Positions 34,142-43,833 of a stretch of 64,000 nucleotides of DNA are shown in pieces; position 1 is the first letter of the stretch; the number at the start of each line of letters is the position of its first letter. A model generated the notes under the pieces. It was not told where the DNA came from, made no database searches, and was given only the letters and a program-made list of their open reading frames with translations. Location: the NCBI RefSeq assembly GCF_008386495.1, contig NZ_VTHJ01000020.1:71760-135759 (forward strand), given 5' to 3'. This stretch comes from Streptomyces tailanensis (GTDB lineage Bacteria; Actinomycetota; Actinomycetes; Streptomycetales; Streptomycetaceae). The translations under genes and the position numbers were made by a program.

Positions 34142-36127
34142 TCAGTCGAGCGCATCGGTGATGGCGGCGAGCCACCCGTCCACAGGACCGAGGGTGACCA
34201 GGCCGCTGCCCGCACCTGCGAGTTCGCCCGCAGCCGGCAGCAGGCGGGTGCGGAGTCGTTCCAGCCCGACCCGGTCACCGAGTTCCAGTGCGACTGCTGT
34301 CTCCAGGCAGCACAGCGCCTCGTACATCAGGTCCGCGGGCGGCTCCGGCAAGGCGCGCAGCATCCCCCGGGCTTCGGCGTGGCGGCCGGTGCGCAGCGGG
34401 ACGAAGGCCTCGGCCCAAGGGCGGTACGGGCCCCAGTCCGCATCGGCGTCGACGTGTACGGCTGCTGCCGCTGCCGACGTACTGCCGTCGGCCAGGCGCA
34501 GGCACAGCTGCGCGAGGGGCAGCAGGCCGTGCTCGACGCCAGGCATGCCGGCGCCGTCCAGCCGTGCGGCAGCGGCCCGGTATGCGGCCTCCGCCTGTGC
34601 GATCTGCCCGGAGGCAGCCAGCCGCAGCGCCCGGTACCACTGGGTGAAGACGCTCGCCAGCGGCCGCTCGTGGCGCTGGGCCAGCCGGTCCGCGGCGGCG
34701 GCGTGCTCGTCGGCCGCCGGGAAGTCGCCGAGCGCGCTGCGCGCCTGCACTTGGATCAGGTGGCCGAGTACTTCGAAGGTCACCAGGCCGTGGCGGATGG
34801 CCAGCGCGACCAGCTCCGTGCCGAGCGCATCCCGTCTCGGCGCGAGCCCGGCCCGGGTGCAGGACTGCATGAAGGCCCCGTTGAGGGCGAACGCCAGCAG
34901 CGTGGGATCGTCCAGGCGCCGGGCGATCTCCTCCGCCTCGCCTGCGGCCTGCGGGCCGCGTGCGGAGCGGGTGCCGCGCATCTCCAGTGCGACCGTGGCC
35001 AGCAGGCGGCAGCGCGCCGCCTCGTGTGAGCCACCGCGCGGCAAGGCGGCCAGGGTGCGCTCGGCGGCCGCGACGATCTGCTGCGCCTGCTGCGGGTTGT
35101 CATTGCGGGTCCAGATCGCCGGGACGTCGTAGGCACCGATCACGCGGGCGGTCAGCTCCGGGTCGTCGAGCTCTTCCGCCGTGGTGATGGCAGCCAGGCG
35201 GTGTTCCTGGGCCGCCTGCAGCCCGCTGCCTCCGGTGACCGCGAGATTGCGGATCAGTCCGACCGTCGCATCCAGCCGGGCCCGCGGGCCTGCGGCGCCC
35301 GTACGGTCGTAGGCCGCGGCCGCCCGTGCCCACAGCCGGGCCGCCGCCGTCATCGGTTCGTCCGGTGGGTCGAGGCGCGGGTCCTGGGTGAGGATGTCCG
35401 TCTCCAGTCGGCGCAGCTCCGGGCCGGGGTCCAGGCCCAGCTCGTCGGCCAGTATGGTGCGGGCCCGGCGCAGCACCGCGAGTGCATCCGCCTGTCGGCC
35501 CGTGCGGTAGAGCGCCAGGGCCAGCAGCCGCCAGCCCTCCTCACGCCAGGGATGCTCGGCCAGGTGGGCATCCAGGTCGGGTACCGCCTCGGCGGCCAGC
35601 CCCAGAGCCAGCCGGGCCTGCGCCTGCTGCTCCACCGCTTGCAGCCGCAGCTCGGCCAAGCGGGAGCGCTCCCCGCGTGCCCAGTTCTCCTGGACGAACT
35701 CCGCGTACGCCGGGCCACGCCACATGTCCAGCACGGCCTGCAGTTGTTCCAGCGCCCGCGTGGGCGGCAGCTTCGCGGCGGCACCGACGGCCGCCTCGAA
35801 CCGCCAGGCATCCACGGCATCCGGTGCTGCCCGCAGCGCGTACCCGGGGCCCTCGGTGACCAGCAGACGGGCCGGGGCCCGGGCCGGGCGGTCCGGCTCC
35901 AGGACACGGCGCAGCGCGGCGACGAAGGTCTGTACGGCACCCACGGCGCCCGGCCCGGGCTCTTCCCACAGGTCCTCCACGAGGTGGGCGACCGGAACCA
36001 CGCGTCGGCGCGCCGTGATCAGCCGAGCGAGCACCGCCCGGTGCCGCGGCCCCTTCAGCCCGAGAACGCCACCGGCCGCATCCCACGCGACCACTGGCCC
36101 GAGCACACCGAAGGTGACCCGCTCCAT
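34142..36127 (-). CDS. SARP/BTAD-type transcriptional regulator
   Basis: A 661-residue regulator. The N-terminal winged helix (about 1-95) reads MERVTFGVLGPVVAWDAAGG...GPRHRAVLARLI. The bacterial transcriptional activation domain follows (about 95-245), including DAWRFEAAVGAA and LPPTRALEQLQAVLDMWRGPAYAEF. The remainder is TPR-like helical repeats without an NB-ARC P-loop, so it is not an AfsR-type ATPase. GGGAGG precedes the ATG. It is divergent from an alpha/beta hydrolase, which is its likely target. Confidence 0.88.
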   Translation of the reverse strand: MERVTFGVLGPVVAWDAAGGVLGLKGPRHRAVLARLITARRRVVPVAHLVEDLWEEPGPGAVGAVQTFVAALRRVLEPDRPARAPARLLVTEGPGYALRAAPDAVDAWRFEAAVGAAAKLPPTRALEQLQAVLDMWRGPAYAEFVQENWARGERSRLAELRLQAVEQQAQARLALGLAAEAVPDLDAHLAEHPWREEGWRLLALALYRTGRQADALAVLRRARTILADELGLDPGPELRRLETDILTQDPRLDPPDEPMTAAARLWARAAAAYDRTGAAGPRARLDATVGLIRNLAVTGGSGLQAAQEHRLAAITTAEELDDPELTARVIGAYDVPAIWTRNDNPQQAQQIVAAAERTLAALPRGGSHEAARCRLLATVALEMRGTRSARGPQAAGEAEEIARRLDDPTLLAFALNGAFMQSCTRAGLAPRRDALGTELVALAIRHGLVTFEVLGHLIQVQARSALGDFPAADEHAAAADRLAQRHERPLASVFTQWYRALRLAASGQIAQAEAAYRAAAARLDGAGMPGVEHGLLPLAQLCLRLADGSTSAAAAAVHVDADADWGPYRPWAEAFVPLRTGRHAEARGMLRALPEPPADLMYEALCCLETAVALELGDRVGLERLRTRLLPAAGELAGAGSGLVTLGPVDGWLAAITDALD

Positions 36128-36256
36128 CCCCGCCTCCCGGCCTTGCTCTTCCCGCCTGCCACGGTACGCGCTGATCGGATGCTGATTCGCGCGCGGCAGT
36201 CTCGATGGTGTCCGCCGACCGCGGACCCCTCCCACACTCGACGAAAGCAGCACACC

Positions 36257-37138
36257 GTGGCAGCACCGACCATCCCCGGCTTCGACTACCAGCGCGTCCA
36301 GGTCGCCGACGGCATCGCCCTCAACGCCGCCGTCGGCGGCTCGGGCAGCCCGATCGTGCTCCTGCACGGCTTCCCTCAGACCCACCTGATGTGGCGGCAC
36401 GTCGCCGCCGACCTCGCGGCGGACCACACGGTCATCTGCCCCGACCTGCGCGGCTACGGCGCGAGCGACAAACCCGCCGAGACCGGCCCGGACGCGTACT
36501 CCAAGCGAACCATGGCCGCCGACATCGTCGCCCTGGCCCGCGCGCTCGGCCACGAGCGGTTCGCACTGGCAGGCCACGACCGCGGCGCCCTGGTCGCCTT
36601 CCGCGCCGGACTCGACCATCCCACCACCATCACCCACCTGGCCTGCCTCGACGTTCTTCCGACCCTCGACACGTGGCAGGTGATGCGCGGCACGAAAGCC
36701 GCCATCGGGTTCCACCTCTACCTGATGGCCCAGCCCCCGGGCCTGCCCGAGCAGATGATCGCGGCCGCACCGGACGCTTTCTTCGGTCATTTCCTCGACA
36801 TCTGGACCCGCGACCCCGAGGCCATTCCCGCTGACATCCGCGCCGCTTACCTGGACGCCTGCCGCGACGCGGTGCCCTCGATCGTGGCCGACTACCGCGC
36901 CTCCGCCCAGATCGACGTCGACCACGACCAGGCCGACAGGAACTCCGGCAGCCAACTGGAGATGCCGGTCGCCGTGCTCCAGCAGGACTGGGGCGCCGCC
37001 CTCGGCTTCGACGCCCGGGCACTCTGGTCCGCCTGGGCACCGAAGCTGGCCCATACGACCGTCGACTGCGGCCACTTCATGGCCGAAGAAGCCCCCGAGC
37101 AGATCGCCTCGGAACTCCGCAAACTCGTGCTCCGCTGA
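36257..37138 (+). CDS. Alpha/beta hydrolase (haloacetate dehalogenase/epoxide hydrolase-like)
   Basis: A 293-residue alpha/beta hydrolase. The oxyanion region is LLHGFPQTHLMWRHVA, and DLRGYGASDKP follows. The nucleophile is an aspartate, D108 in AGHDRGALVAFR, and the catalytic histidine is H273 in DCGHFMAEEAPE. An Asp nucleophile points to dehalogenase or epoxide-hydrolase chemistry, especially the fluoroacetate dehalogenase group with its GHDRG motif. GTG 36257 was chosen. It is divergent from the SARP regulator. Confidence 0.88.
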   Translation: MAAPTIPGFDYQRVQVADGIALNAAVGGSGSPIVLLHGFPQTHLMWRHVAADLAADHTVICPDLRGYGASDKPAETGPDAYSKRTMAADIVALARALGHERFALAGHDRGALVAFRAGLDHPTTITHLACLDVLPTLDTWQVMRGTKAAIGFHLYLMAQPPGLPEQMIAAAPDAFFGHFLDIWTRDPEAIPADIRAAYLDACRDAVPSIVADYRASAQIDVDHDQADRNSGSQLEMPVAVLQQDWGAALGFDARALWSAWAPKLAHTTVDCGHFMAEEAPEQIASELRKLVLR

Positions 37139-37385
37139 GCACGCGGCGCCGACGGCGCCCGCAGCGACTTACCCGCAGCTTCTGACGGCAGATCAGAGGG
37201 AGTTTTCAGGTCCTGCAGCGGCGACCCGACCCATGACAACATCACGCATTCAAGATCATCAGTCAGGTCTCCGACTCTCTCACCGCATTCCAGGTTTTAC
37301 CGTCTCATGGCACGGAGCGACTACGACAGTACGCTTTCTGTTGAAACCATGTCGGAGACGGGTGAAGCGGCGGGAAAGCGGTCAC
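37139..37385. other. Spacer, nothing recognised
   Basis: A 247-bp leader of the LuxR gene. It is less GC-rich than its surroundings near 37230-37340 and probably holds the promoter. No dyad stands out. Confidence 0.4.
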
Positions 37386-40328
37386 ATGACAACGGCCACA
37401 GGAGATACCACTCGTAGACCCCGGATATCCCCTGTGCGGCGGGTGGACCCGACGATGTCGTCGGGCCTCCCGACCCGTCTTGTCGGACGCGAGGCCGAGC
37501 TGGCGGTGCTGCGGGACGCCATCGCACAGCTGCAAGTCGGCACCGGTGGCGTGGTCCTGCTCGAGGGTGAGCCCGGTATCGGAAAATCGTCGCTGGTCGC
37601 CGCGGCGGCCGCGGCCGGCAAGGAGTCAGGCTGCACGGTACTGCACGGCATCGCGGATCAGGTCGCGCACCCGTTGCCGCTGCGATTGCTGTGCGACTGC
37701 CTGGAGATCAAACAGCGGACGGACGATGCCCGCCGCGCCGAGATGCTGCGCTTCGCGCGCGCCGAGCGACCCGACCTCCTCCTGAGCAACGCCGTGCACG
37801 CCGCGATGATCGAGATGCTCCACACCCTGGTCGAGGAGGACTGCGCTACCGCGCCGACCATGATGGTGCTCGATGACATGCAGTGGGCCGACGACGCGTC
37901 GCTGGACGTGTGCCGACGCCTGGCGTCGACCGCCGCGCACCTGCCGTTGTTGTTGGTCCTGTCCTTCCGGCCGGTGCCCCGCGGATCCGGGATGCGGCGG
38001 CTACGCGCCGCGCTGCGCGGCCACGCCACGACAACGATCTCGTTGGGGCCCCTCGGCCCGGACGCGATCCGCGATCTGCTGTCCGATGTCGCCGGTGCGC
38101 CGCCCGGTCCCGCGCTGGTCGACCTTGCCGCCCAGGCCAGCGGCAATCCCCTGTACGTGCGGGAGCTGGTCGAGTCCCTGGTGCGTGAAGGCGTCGTGAC
38201 GGTCGGCGAGCGTGCCGATCTGCGGGAGACCTCGCTGAGCACCGTCCGAAGGTCGTTGGCTGCGGCGCTGGACAGTCGGCTGAGCTTCGTACAGGCTGAC
38301 GCGCTCGACATGCTGCGGGTGGCCGCGCTGCTCGGCCGGGAGTTCGCGGTCGGGGAGGTGGCAGCGCTCCTGGGCCGGTCCACCATCGACATCTCAGGTG
38401 ATCTCCAGGAGGCGGTCGCAGCCGGGATCCTCGTCGATGCCGGTCAGCGGATGGCGTTCCGGCATCCGCTGATCCGCCAGGCGCTGTACGACGGCATACC
38501 GACGGCACTTCGCGTTGCGCTGCACCAGGACGCGGCCAGGGCGCTGGACGGTATCGGCGGTGTCGAGCCCCAACGGGTGGCGCAGCAACTGCTGGAGTCG
38601 GGCCGCGTCGGCGACCGCTGGGCCCGGCGCTGGCTCGCCGACACCGCTCCGGTGCTGGCGGTCAGGGCCCCGACCCTCGCGGCCGAGTTGCTGGACCGGG
38701 AACTGGAACACGGGGTCGCGGACGAGCGTGACCGTGCCGCGTTGAGCGCGGCTCTTGCCCAGATTCTGGTCGGCGCGGGCGAGCACGAGAAGGCCGCGGT
38801 ACGCGCGCGGCAGGCCCTGGCGGTGTCGTGGGAGCCGGCCGACCGTGGACGGATGTACTGGGTGCTGGCCCGCGCGCTGTTCAGCGGCGGTGACAACGAC
38901 GCGGCGGTCGCAGCGCTGGATCAGGCATTGGAGGAAGATCTGCCCGACGCCTGGCGCGCCCGTTTGCTCGGCTCGTTGGCGATGTTCCAGCGGGCCGGGT
39001 CGGGCGCGCTGGAAGCCGCAGACGCCACCGCGCGCCGCGCACTGGAGATCGGCGAGAGGGCCGAAGACACATTCGCCATCGCTTACGCGCTCACCGATCT
39101 GTGGCTCACCCATTCCGTACAGCGGCAGTACCTGTCCGCGCTGGACTGCGTGGACCGCGCGCTGGAGACACTGAACGCCACCGACGACCACGCGGACCTG
39201 CGGTGCTATGCACTGCATGCCCGGATCTTCACCCTGCAGAACCTGAGCCGGTGGTCGGACGCCGAGTCAGCCCTTCGGGAGGCGCGGCAGTTCCTGCTCG
39301 ACGACGACCGGACCGATGACGCCAGGTTCAGCGTCACCGCCGCAGTCCTCACCTACTGGCTGGGCCAGTGGGACGACACGCTGGCGGAGCTCGAATCGGT
39401 CGACCAGAGCGTCTCCGCCATGACCTACCGGGGTCTGCGCGAGCGCGGCCCCATGTGGCTGTGGCACGGCTTGGCCGCCCTCATCGCCGTCCGCCGGGAC
39501 GATCGCGCCGCGGCCGAGGGGCACCTCCGGGCCGGACTGAGTCAGCCACCGGTCACGGTCGCCGATCGCGAGAACACCGACTTCCTGCTGTTCGCGCAGG
39601 CGCTCTCCGCCGAGCAGAACGGGGACCCGCACCTGGCCCTCTCGCACCTCGGCGGTCTCCTCACCCGAGAGCCGGGCGAGATGACGCTGATCCACCAGTG
39701 GCTGCCCACGGTTGTCCGCCTGGCACTCGCCGTGGACGACGACTCCGCCGCCGCGGCCGCGCTGGCCGCCTGCCGGGCCGAGGCAGCCACCGAGCAGGTC
39801 CCGGCCCGCGCCACGGCCGCCGCCGACTGGTGCACAGGACTCTACGAGCGCGATCCGGCACCGCTGCGCTCGGCGATGGAGCACTACCGGGCCGTCGGCG
39901 TGCCGGTGGAGCTGGCGGGAACGCTGGAGGACCTGGCCGTCGTCCTGGCCGAACACGGGAACACGGGCGAGTCCAAGCGCCTTATCGGCGAAGCGCTCGA
40001 CCTCTACGGCGGATTCGGCGCGGTCTGGGACATCCGCCGCGCCGAGGCACGGCTACGCCGGCACGGGATCCGCAGTGGCGTGCGTGGCGCCCGGACCAAG
40101 CGGCCCGCGCACGGCTGGGACGCCCTGACCCCGACCGAGCACAAGATCGCCCTCCTGGTCGCGGCCGGCCGCTCCACATCCGACATCGCACAGAGCATGT
40201 TCCTCACCCGGCGCACCACACAGACGCACATCTCCCACATCCTCGCCAAGCTCGGCTTGCGCAGCCGCGTGGAGATCGCCCGGGAGGCCTTCAACCGCGA
40301 CCCCGCAGCCATTCCCACCGATCTCTGA
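37386..40328 (+). CDS. LAL-type LuxR family ATPase regulator
   Basis: A roughly 980-residue large ATP-binding LuxR regulator. Walker A is GEPGIGKSS (K67) and Walker B is MMVLDDMQWADD; the AAA domain spans about residues 25-330. A long helical TPR-like middle follows. The C-terminal HTH (about 915-975) is LTPTEHKIALLVAAGRSTSDIAQSMFLTRRTTQTHISHILAKLGLRSRVEIAREAF. ATG 37386 is used; ATG 37455 is possible. Such proteins activate antibiotic or catabolic genes. A partial decayed copy lies at 27795-28139. Confidence 0.92.
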   Translation: MTTATGDTTRRPRISPVRRVDPTMSSGLPTRLVGREAELAVLRDAIAQLQVGTGGVVLLEGEPGIGKSSLVAAAAAAGKESGCTVLHGIADQVAHPLPLRLLCDCLEIKQRTDDARRAEMLRFARAERPDLLLSNAVHAAMIEMLHTLVEEDCATAPTMMVLDDMQWADDASLDVCRRLASTAAHLPLLLVLSFRPVPRGSGMRRLRAALRGHATTTISLGPLGPDAIRDLLSDVAGAPPGPALVDLAAQASGNPLYVRELVESLVREGVVTVGERADLRETSLSTVRRSLAAALDSRLSFVQADALDMLRVAALLGREFAVGEVAALLGRSTIDISGDLQEAVAAGILVDAGQRMAFRHPLIRQALYDGIPTALRVALHQDAARALDGIGGVEPQRVAQQLLESGRVGDRWARRWLADTAPVLAVRAPTLAAELLDRELEHGVADERDRAALSAALAQILVGAGEHEKAAVRARQALAVSWEPADRGRMYWVLARALFSGGDNDAAVAALDQALEEDLPDAWRARLLGSLAMFQRAGSGALEAADATARRALEIGERAEDTFAIAYALTDLWLTHSVQRQYLSALDCVDRALETLNATDDHADLRCYALHARIFTLQNLSRWSDAESALREARQFLLDDDRTDDARFSVTAAVLTYWLGQWDDTLAELESVDQSVSAMTYRGLRERGPMWLWHGLAALIAVRRDDRAAAEGHLRAGLSQPPVTVADRENTDFLLFAQALSAEQNGDPHLALSHLGGLLTREPGEMTLIHQWLPTVVRLALAVDDDSAAAAALAACRAEAATEQVPARATAAADWCTGLYERDPAPLRSAMEHYRAVGVPVELAGTLEDLAVVLAEHGNTGESKRLIGEALDLYGGFGAVWDIRRAEARLRRHGIRSGVRGARTKRPAHGWDALTPTEHKIALLVAAGRSTSDIAQSMFLTRRTTQTHISHILAKLGLRSRVEIAREAFNRDPAAIPTDL

Positions 40329-40427
40329 CACCAACCGTTGTCAGGTCGCGGCGACCGGGCGTCGGCGCCGGTGAGCACCTGACGTGGGTGGTGGTCCGGG
40401 CGGCGTGCGCTGCCCCGTGGACACGAA

Positions 40428-41714
40428 TCAGCGCACCTTCCTGATGGGGATGACGGCCAGGGCGCCGACCACACAGACCGCGGCGGCGACGCCGAGCAGC
40501 AGGTGGTACTCGCGGCCGCCCGCGGTGTTGACCAGCAGCGCGCCGATGGCTGGAGCAATGGACTGCGGTGCGGCATTGGCGATGTTGAACACGCCGAGGT
40601 CCTTGGCTGAGTCCTCCGGATCGGGCAGGACGTCGAGGACGAGGGCGAGGTCCACGCCCGCGTAGACGCCGAAGCCGAGGCCGAGGACTGCTTCGGCGGC
40701 GTAGAAGCCGGCTGCGGAGTGAGTCGTGATCAACATGGCCGTGCCGATGCCGAAGACGAGCGCCGAGAACCCGACGAAGACCTTGCGGCGCCGCAAGCGG
40801 TCGGACAGCCATCCGGCCAGCTGGCCGGCAGCCATCAGGACCACGGTGTAGACCAGCACGCCGGTGGCCATGACGGACACCGCCCGGTCGTCCGACAGCC
40901 CCAGCTGGTCCTGCAGGAACAGCAGTCGGAAGGTGGTGAACATGAACATCGCCAGGATCACCATGAAGCGGGAGACGAAGGCCCAGGCGAAGTCCGGTTG
41001 CTTGCGGGGGTCCACCCAGAACGTCCTGAGCATCGTACGAAGGCCGCCGCCGGACGGCGGACGCTGCGGCAGCGGCTTGTCGGGCAGGACGATCACGTAC
41101 AGCACGACCAGGACGAGCCCGACCGCTGCCGGAACCATGAACAGCAGGAGTATGTCCGTGCCGAGGACCCTCACCGCGTAGGCGGCGCCGAGGATGGCCA
41201 CGTTCTGCATGACGCCGATCAGGCCCGCGACCTTGCCCCGCTGGAAGACCGGTATCTGGTCGGCAACCGACGCGGTGAACGCGGCCAGGGCGGCGTTGGC
41301 GAACATCTGGCTCAGGAACCAGGCGACGGCGACGACCGCGAGACTCTGCGCGGTGGCGATGACGGCGAGGCCGACGGTCAGTCCCAGGGCGCCGATCACC
41401 AGCCATGGCCGCCGCCGGCCGAACCGGCCTTTCGTCCGGTCACTGATCCGGCCGAAGACCGGGTTGGCGAGGAACGCGGCCACTGCGCCGAGGCTGCTGA
41501 CCAGGCCGAGCGCGGAGACCTCGTCGTCTTTGGGGACGATGTCCTGCACCTTGATGGCCAGGCTGGAGAAGACCGGGGTGAGCAGGGCCAGGAAGAGTCC
41601 CAGCTGCGCCAGGGCCATCGTGGTGACGACCCAGGAGCGGGCACTGCGCTCGGGCGGGGGGCGTTGCTCCGTGTACGGAGGAGCGGGGTCGGGGCGGGGA
41701 GGGGTGGTGGTCAT
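40428..41714 (-). CDS. MFS transporter
   Basis: A 428-residue, 12-helix major facilitator. Motif A-like loops are present as NPVFGRISDRTKGRFGRRRPWLVIGAL and GWLSDRLRRRKVFVG. The RPW segment and the long central loop resemble the GPH/SLC45-type sugar transporters more than drug pumps. ATG 41714 has GAAGGCGG upstream. It is convergent with the LuxR gene. A perfect 12-bp inverted repeat at 41787-41817 lies just upstream and is a probable operator; no regulator gene of matching type is adjacent. Confidence 0.87.
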   Translation of the reverse strand: MTTTPPRPDPAPPYTEQRPPPERSARSWVVTTMALAQLGLFLALLTPVFSSLAIKVQDIVPKDDEVSALGLVSSLGAVAAFLANPVFGRISDRTKGRFGRRRPWLVIGALGLTVGLAVIATAQSLAVVAVAWFLSQMFANAALAAFTASVADQIPVFQRGKVAGLIGVMQNVAILGAAYAVRVLGTDILLLFMVPAAVGLVLVVLYVIVLPDKPLPQRPPSGGGLRTMLRTFWVDPRKQPDFAWAFVSRFMVILAMFMFTTFRLLFLQDQLGLSDDRAVSVMATGVLVYTVVLMAAGQLAGWLSDRLRRRKVFVGFSALVFGIGTAMLITTHSAAGFYAAEAVLGLGFGVYAGVDLALVLDVLPDPEDSAKDLGVFNIANAAPQSIAPAIGALLVNTAGGREYHLLLGVAAAVCVVGALAVIPIRKVR

Positions 41715-41786
41715 GCGACCGCCTTCGTGCTGGGAGACGCGAACGGGGATGCGGCGAGAGGCGTCTCGAAAAAACGCTGACACAGG

Positions 41787-41817
41787 TACTCACACGTGGT
41801 AGGGACACGTGTGAGTA
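41787..41817. promoter_or_regulatory. Perfect 12-bp inverted repeat, probable operator
   Basis: TACTCACACGTG at 41787-41798 and its exact complement CACGTGTGAGTA at 41806-41817, with a 7-base spacer, 73 bp upstream of the MFS start. Its symmetry and position fit a strong repressor site rather than a terminator. Confidence 0.6.
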
Positions 41818-42450
41818 GCGGCAAAGGTAAGCGGGGGCCGGTGCGTAGGCAAGGGACGGACGGGGCTTGGCGAGCACCGGAGTCGCCCGTGAGGCCGGAG
41901 TCTCCCGTACCGCCTCTCATCAGCCATTCACGCCCACCCGTGACGCCGACCGCTGTCATTTGACAGATGTTTCGCGGCCTCGGGCACCGGAAACTCAGGC
42001 GTGCCGACCACCCGATGTGCGGGCATTGGTCGGTCACACCGAGGTAACCGGAGCCAGCCATGCCCTACGTCCCGATCAGCACGGACAAACGTGCCGACAT
42101 CGCCGCATACGTCCACGCTTACGGCCAGGGCCAACCGTGTCCTGCTCCTCCACGCGACCGCGTACGGGCCCGTGCTGATGCAGGAAGCGAGCCTGATCCC
42201 GGTTTAGGCAGCCTGCGCAACGTCGCCTGAACGACCCCGAGAGGTCAACGAGACGCCGCACGCCTTCCTCAGCGAGCGAGCGACCGAGGCCGGAAGTGGG
42301 CCGGCAAGGCAGCGGATTCTCTCGATACACACGGCGACAGTGGGGGTGTCCGGGACGATCCGGTCGGCCGTCGCGCACCACGCGGCCCATCGCGACATGG
42401 GCGACCAGCGGACGGGGCGGCCTCGTGCGCCACACAGTCGGTCGGGCGGT
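41818..42450. other. Spacer with small dyad and a 56-codon frame
   Basis: A gene-poor segment of about 630 bp. It has a CTGTCA-TT-TGACAG dyad at 41953-41966. A 56-codon frame at 42060-42230 (MPYVPISTDKRADIAAYVHA...) has no recognisable family and no good ribosome binding site. It is more likely a remnant than a gene. Confidence 0.4.
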
Positions 42451-42663
42451 GACTCTGCGGTGGCGTCCCGCCAAGTGGTGTAGCGGATCAAGGCGCCGGA
42501 ATCCGCAGGTCATCGGCGCGGTTCGGGGCCGCGCATGGTCTGACGGCTGGTCAGCCGCTGTGCGATCCGGGCGCCGTGTCCGGTGGGGTGGCCGACGCGC
42601 GGCTTACCGGAACGCGTCGAGCAAGGTCGCTTACACCACGAAGCGGGACGCGACCGACTCTGC
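42451..42663. mobile_element. MITE-like element A with 8-bp target duplication
   Basis: A 197-bp element (42459-42655) with terminal inverted repeats: GGTGGCGTCCCGCCAAGTGG at the left and GGTCGCGTCCCGCTTCGTGG at the right (complement). GTGTA follows both. It is flanked by GACTCTGC at 42451-42458 and 42656-42663, an 8-bp target duplication. There is no transposase frame inside. The ends and duplication size suit an IS256-type enzyme. The same element occurs as copy B at 44989-45194. It lies about 120 bp upstream of the AraC gene and may affect its promoter. Confidence 0.8.
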
Positions 42664-42780
42664 AGATGCGGAGTACGTGCCGCACCGGTGCAGGTGGCAA
42701 CGACCGCAGACATCGCGGCGGTCCCGCGAGCTGGGCCTGCGCGCACTCTTCCATGGCAGAAAGGATTCGAGGGAGTCACC

Positions 42781-43815
42781 ATGACCGTCATCGTCTCCAC
42801 GGACCAGGTAACACCACGAGACCGGCACGCCTTCTTCGCTGACCTCGTGATGCAGACGCACTTCCGTCACAACATGAACTTCCTCGAAGGGCCGAGACCG
42901 TTTTCGGCCTCCATCGCCAGTAACCAGCTCGGTCCTCTGCGGATCAACACGGTGCTGTCAGGTCCCGCTCATGTCAGCCGCACTCACCGCCTGTTCTCAC
43001 ATGATCCCGAGGAATACGTGCTCGTCGGCCTGCAGCGCCGCGGAACGCCGAGGGTGGTGGCACAGGACAGCGGGCAGGAGGGCGCAATGCGACCGGGCGA
43101 CATGGTCATCCTGACCTCGTACGGCCCGTACGCATCGGTGTATACGGAGCCGGTCGAGATCGTGTCGGTCATGCTGCCGAGGCCTGCCCTGCTCGTGCCG
43201 GATTCGGATCTGCACAGCCTCACCGGAGGGGTCATCCGCGGTGACGAAGGACTGGCACGGCTCCTGTCTCCGTTCCTGTCGCGCCTTGCCGATACCGCCG
43301 CAGCGCACACCGCGGAGGTCGGCGAACAGCTCGCACGCAACGTGACAGACCTGCTGGCCACGCTGTGTGCCGAACGACTCGGTCACGACAGGATCGACGC
43401 CGAGACCGCCCAGCGCGCCCTGCTTCTGCGGATCCGGTTCTTCATCAACCGCAACCTGGCCCATCCCGGCCTGTCGCCCGAGTCGATCGCCCGGGCGCAC
43501 GGCATCTCCACGCGCTATCTGCACAAGCTCTTCGAAGGCGAAGGCATGACCGTGAGCCGGTGGATCCTGCGGCGCAGGCTCGAGGAGTGCCGCCGCGAGC
43601 TGGACCCCCGTGGCCCCCGCACCCCCACGGTGAGCTCGGTCGCACGACGCTGGGGTTTCACCCACCTGGCCCACTTCAGCCGGGCGTTCCGCGCGGCCTA
43701 CGGGATGTCGCCGCGCGAGTGGCAGGAACGCAGCAGCCTGCCTGCCCTGGGGCGGCCGCTGCCCGACATGCCGGAGCAAGGGACTGCAAAAGGCGGGCAC
43801 ACGTGCCGTCTGTGA
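42781..43815 (+). CDS. AraC family regulator (first of a tandem pair)
   Basis: A 344-residue regulator with an N-terminal AraC_binding_2-like cupin domain (about 1-190, with FFADLVMQTHFRHNMNFLEGPRPFSASIA) and a C-terminal double HTH (about 222-325). The latter includes LSPESIARAHGISTRYLHKLFEGEGMTVSRWILRRRLEECRREL and VSSVARRWGFTHLAHFSRAFRAAYGMSPREWQE. ATG 42781 is preceded by GAGGGAG. A homologous gene follows after 18 bp. Its target is unknown. Confidence 0.9.
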   Translation: MTVIVSTDQVTPRDRHAFFADLVMQTHFRHNMNFLEGPRPFSASIASNQLGPLRINTVLSGPAHVSRTHRLFSHDPEEYVLVGLQRRGTPRVVAQDSGQEGAMRPGDMVILTSYGPYASVYTEPVEIVSVMLPRPALLVPDSDLHSLTGGVIRGDEGLARLLSPFLSRLADTAAAHTAEVGEQLARNVTDLLATLCAERLGHDRIDAETAQRALLLRIRFFINRNLAHPGLSPESIARAHGISTRYLHKLFEGEGMTVSRWILRRRLEECRRELDPRGPRTPTVSSVARRWGFTHLAHFSRAFRAAYGMSPREWQERSSLPALGRPLPDMPEQGTAKGGHTCRL

Positions 43816-43833
43816 TCCAGCAGAGGGCGGACC

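Noticed and set aside
42204..42491. 95-codon minus-strand frame opening MIRYTTWRDA
   Set aside because: Its start lies within the terminal repeat of element A, and a similar string is read at element B, so it is repeat sequence, not a gene.
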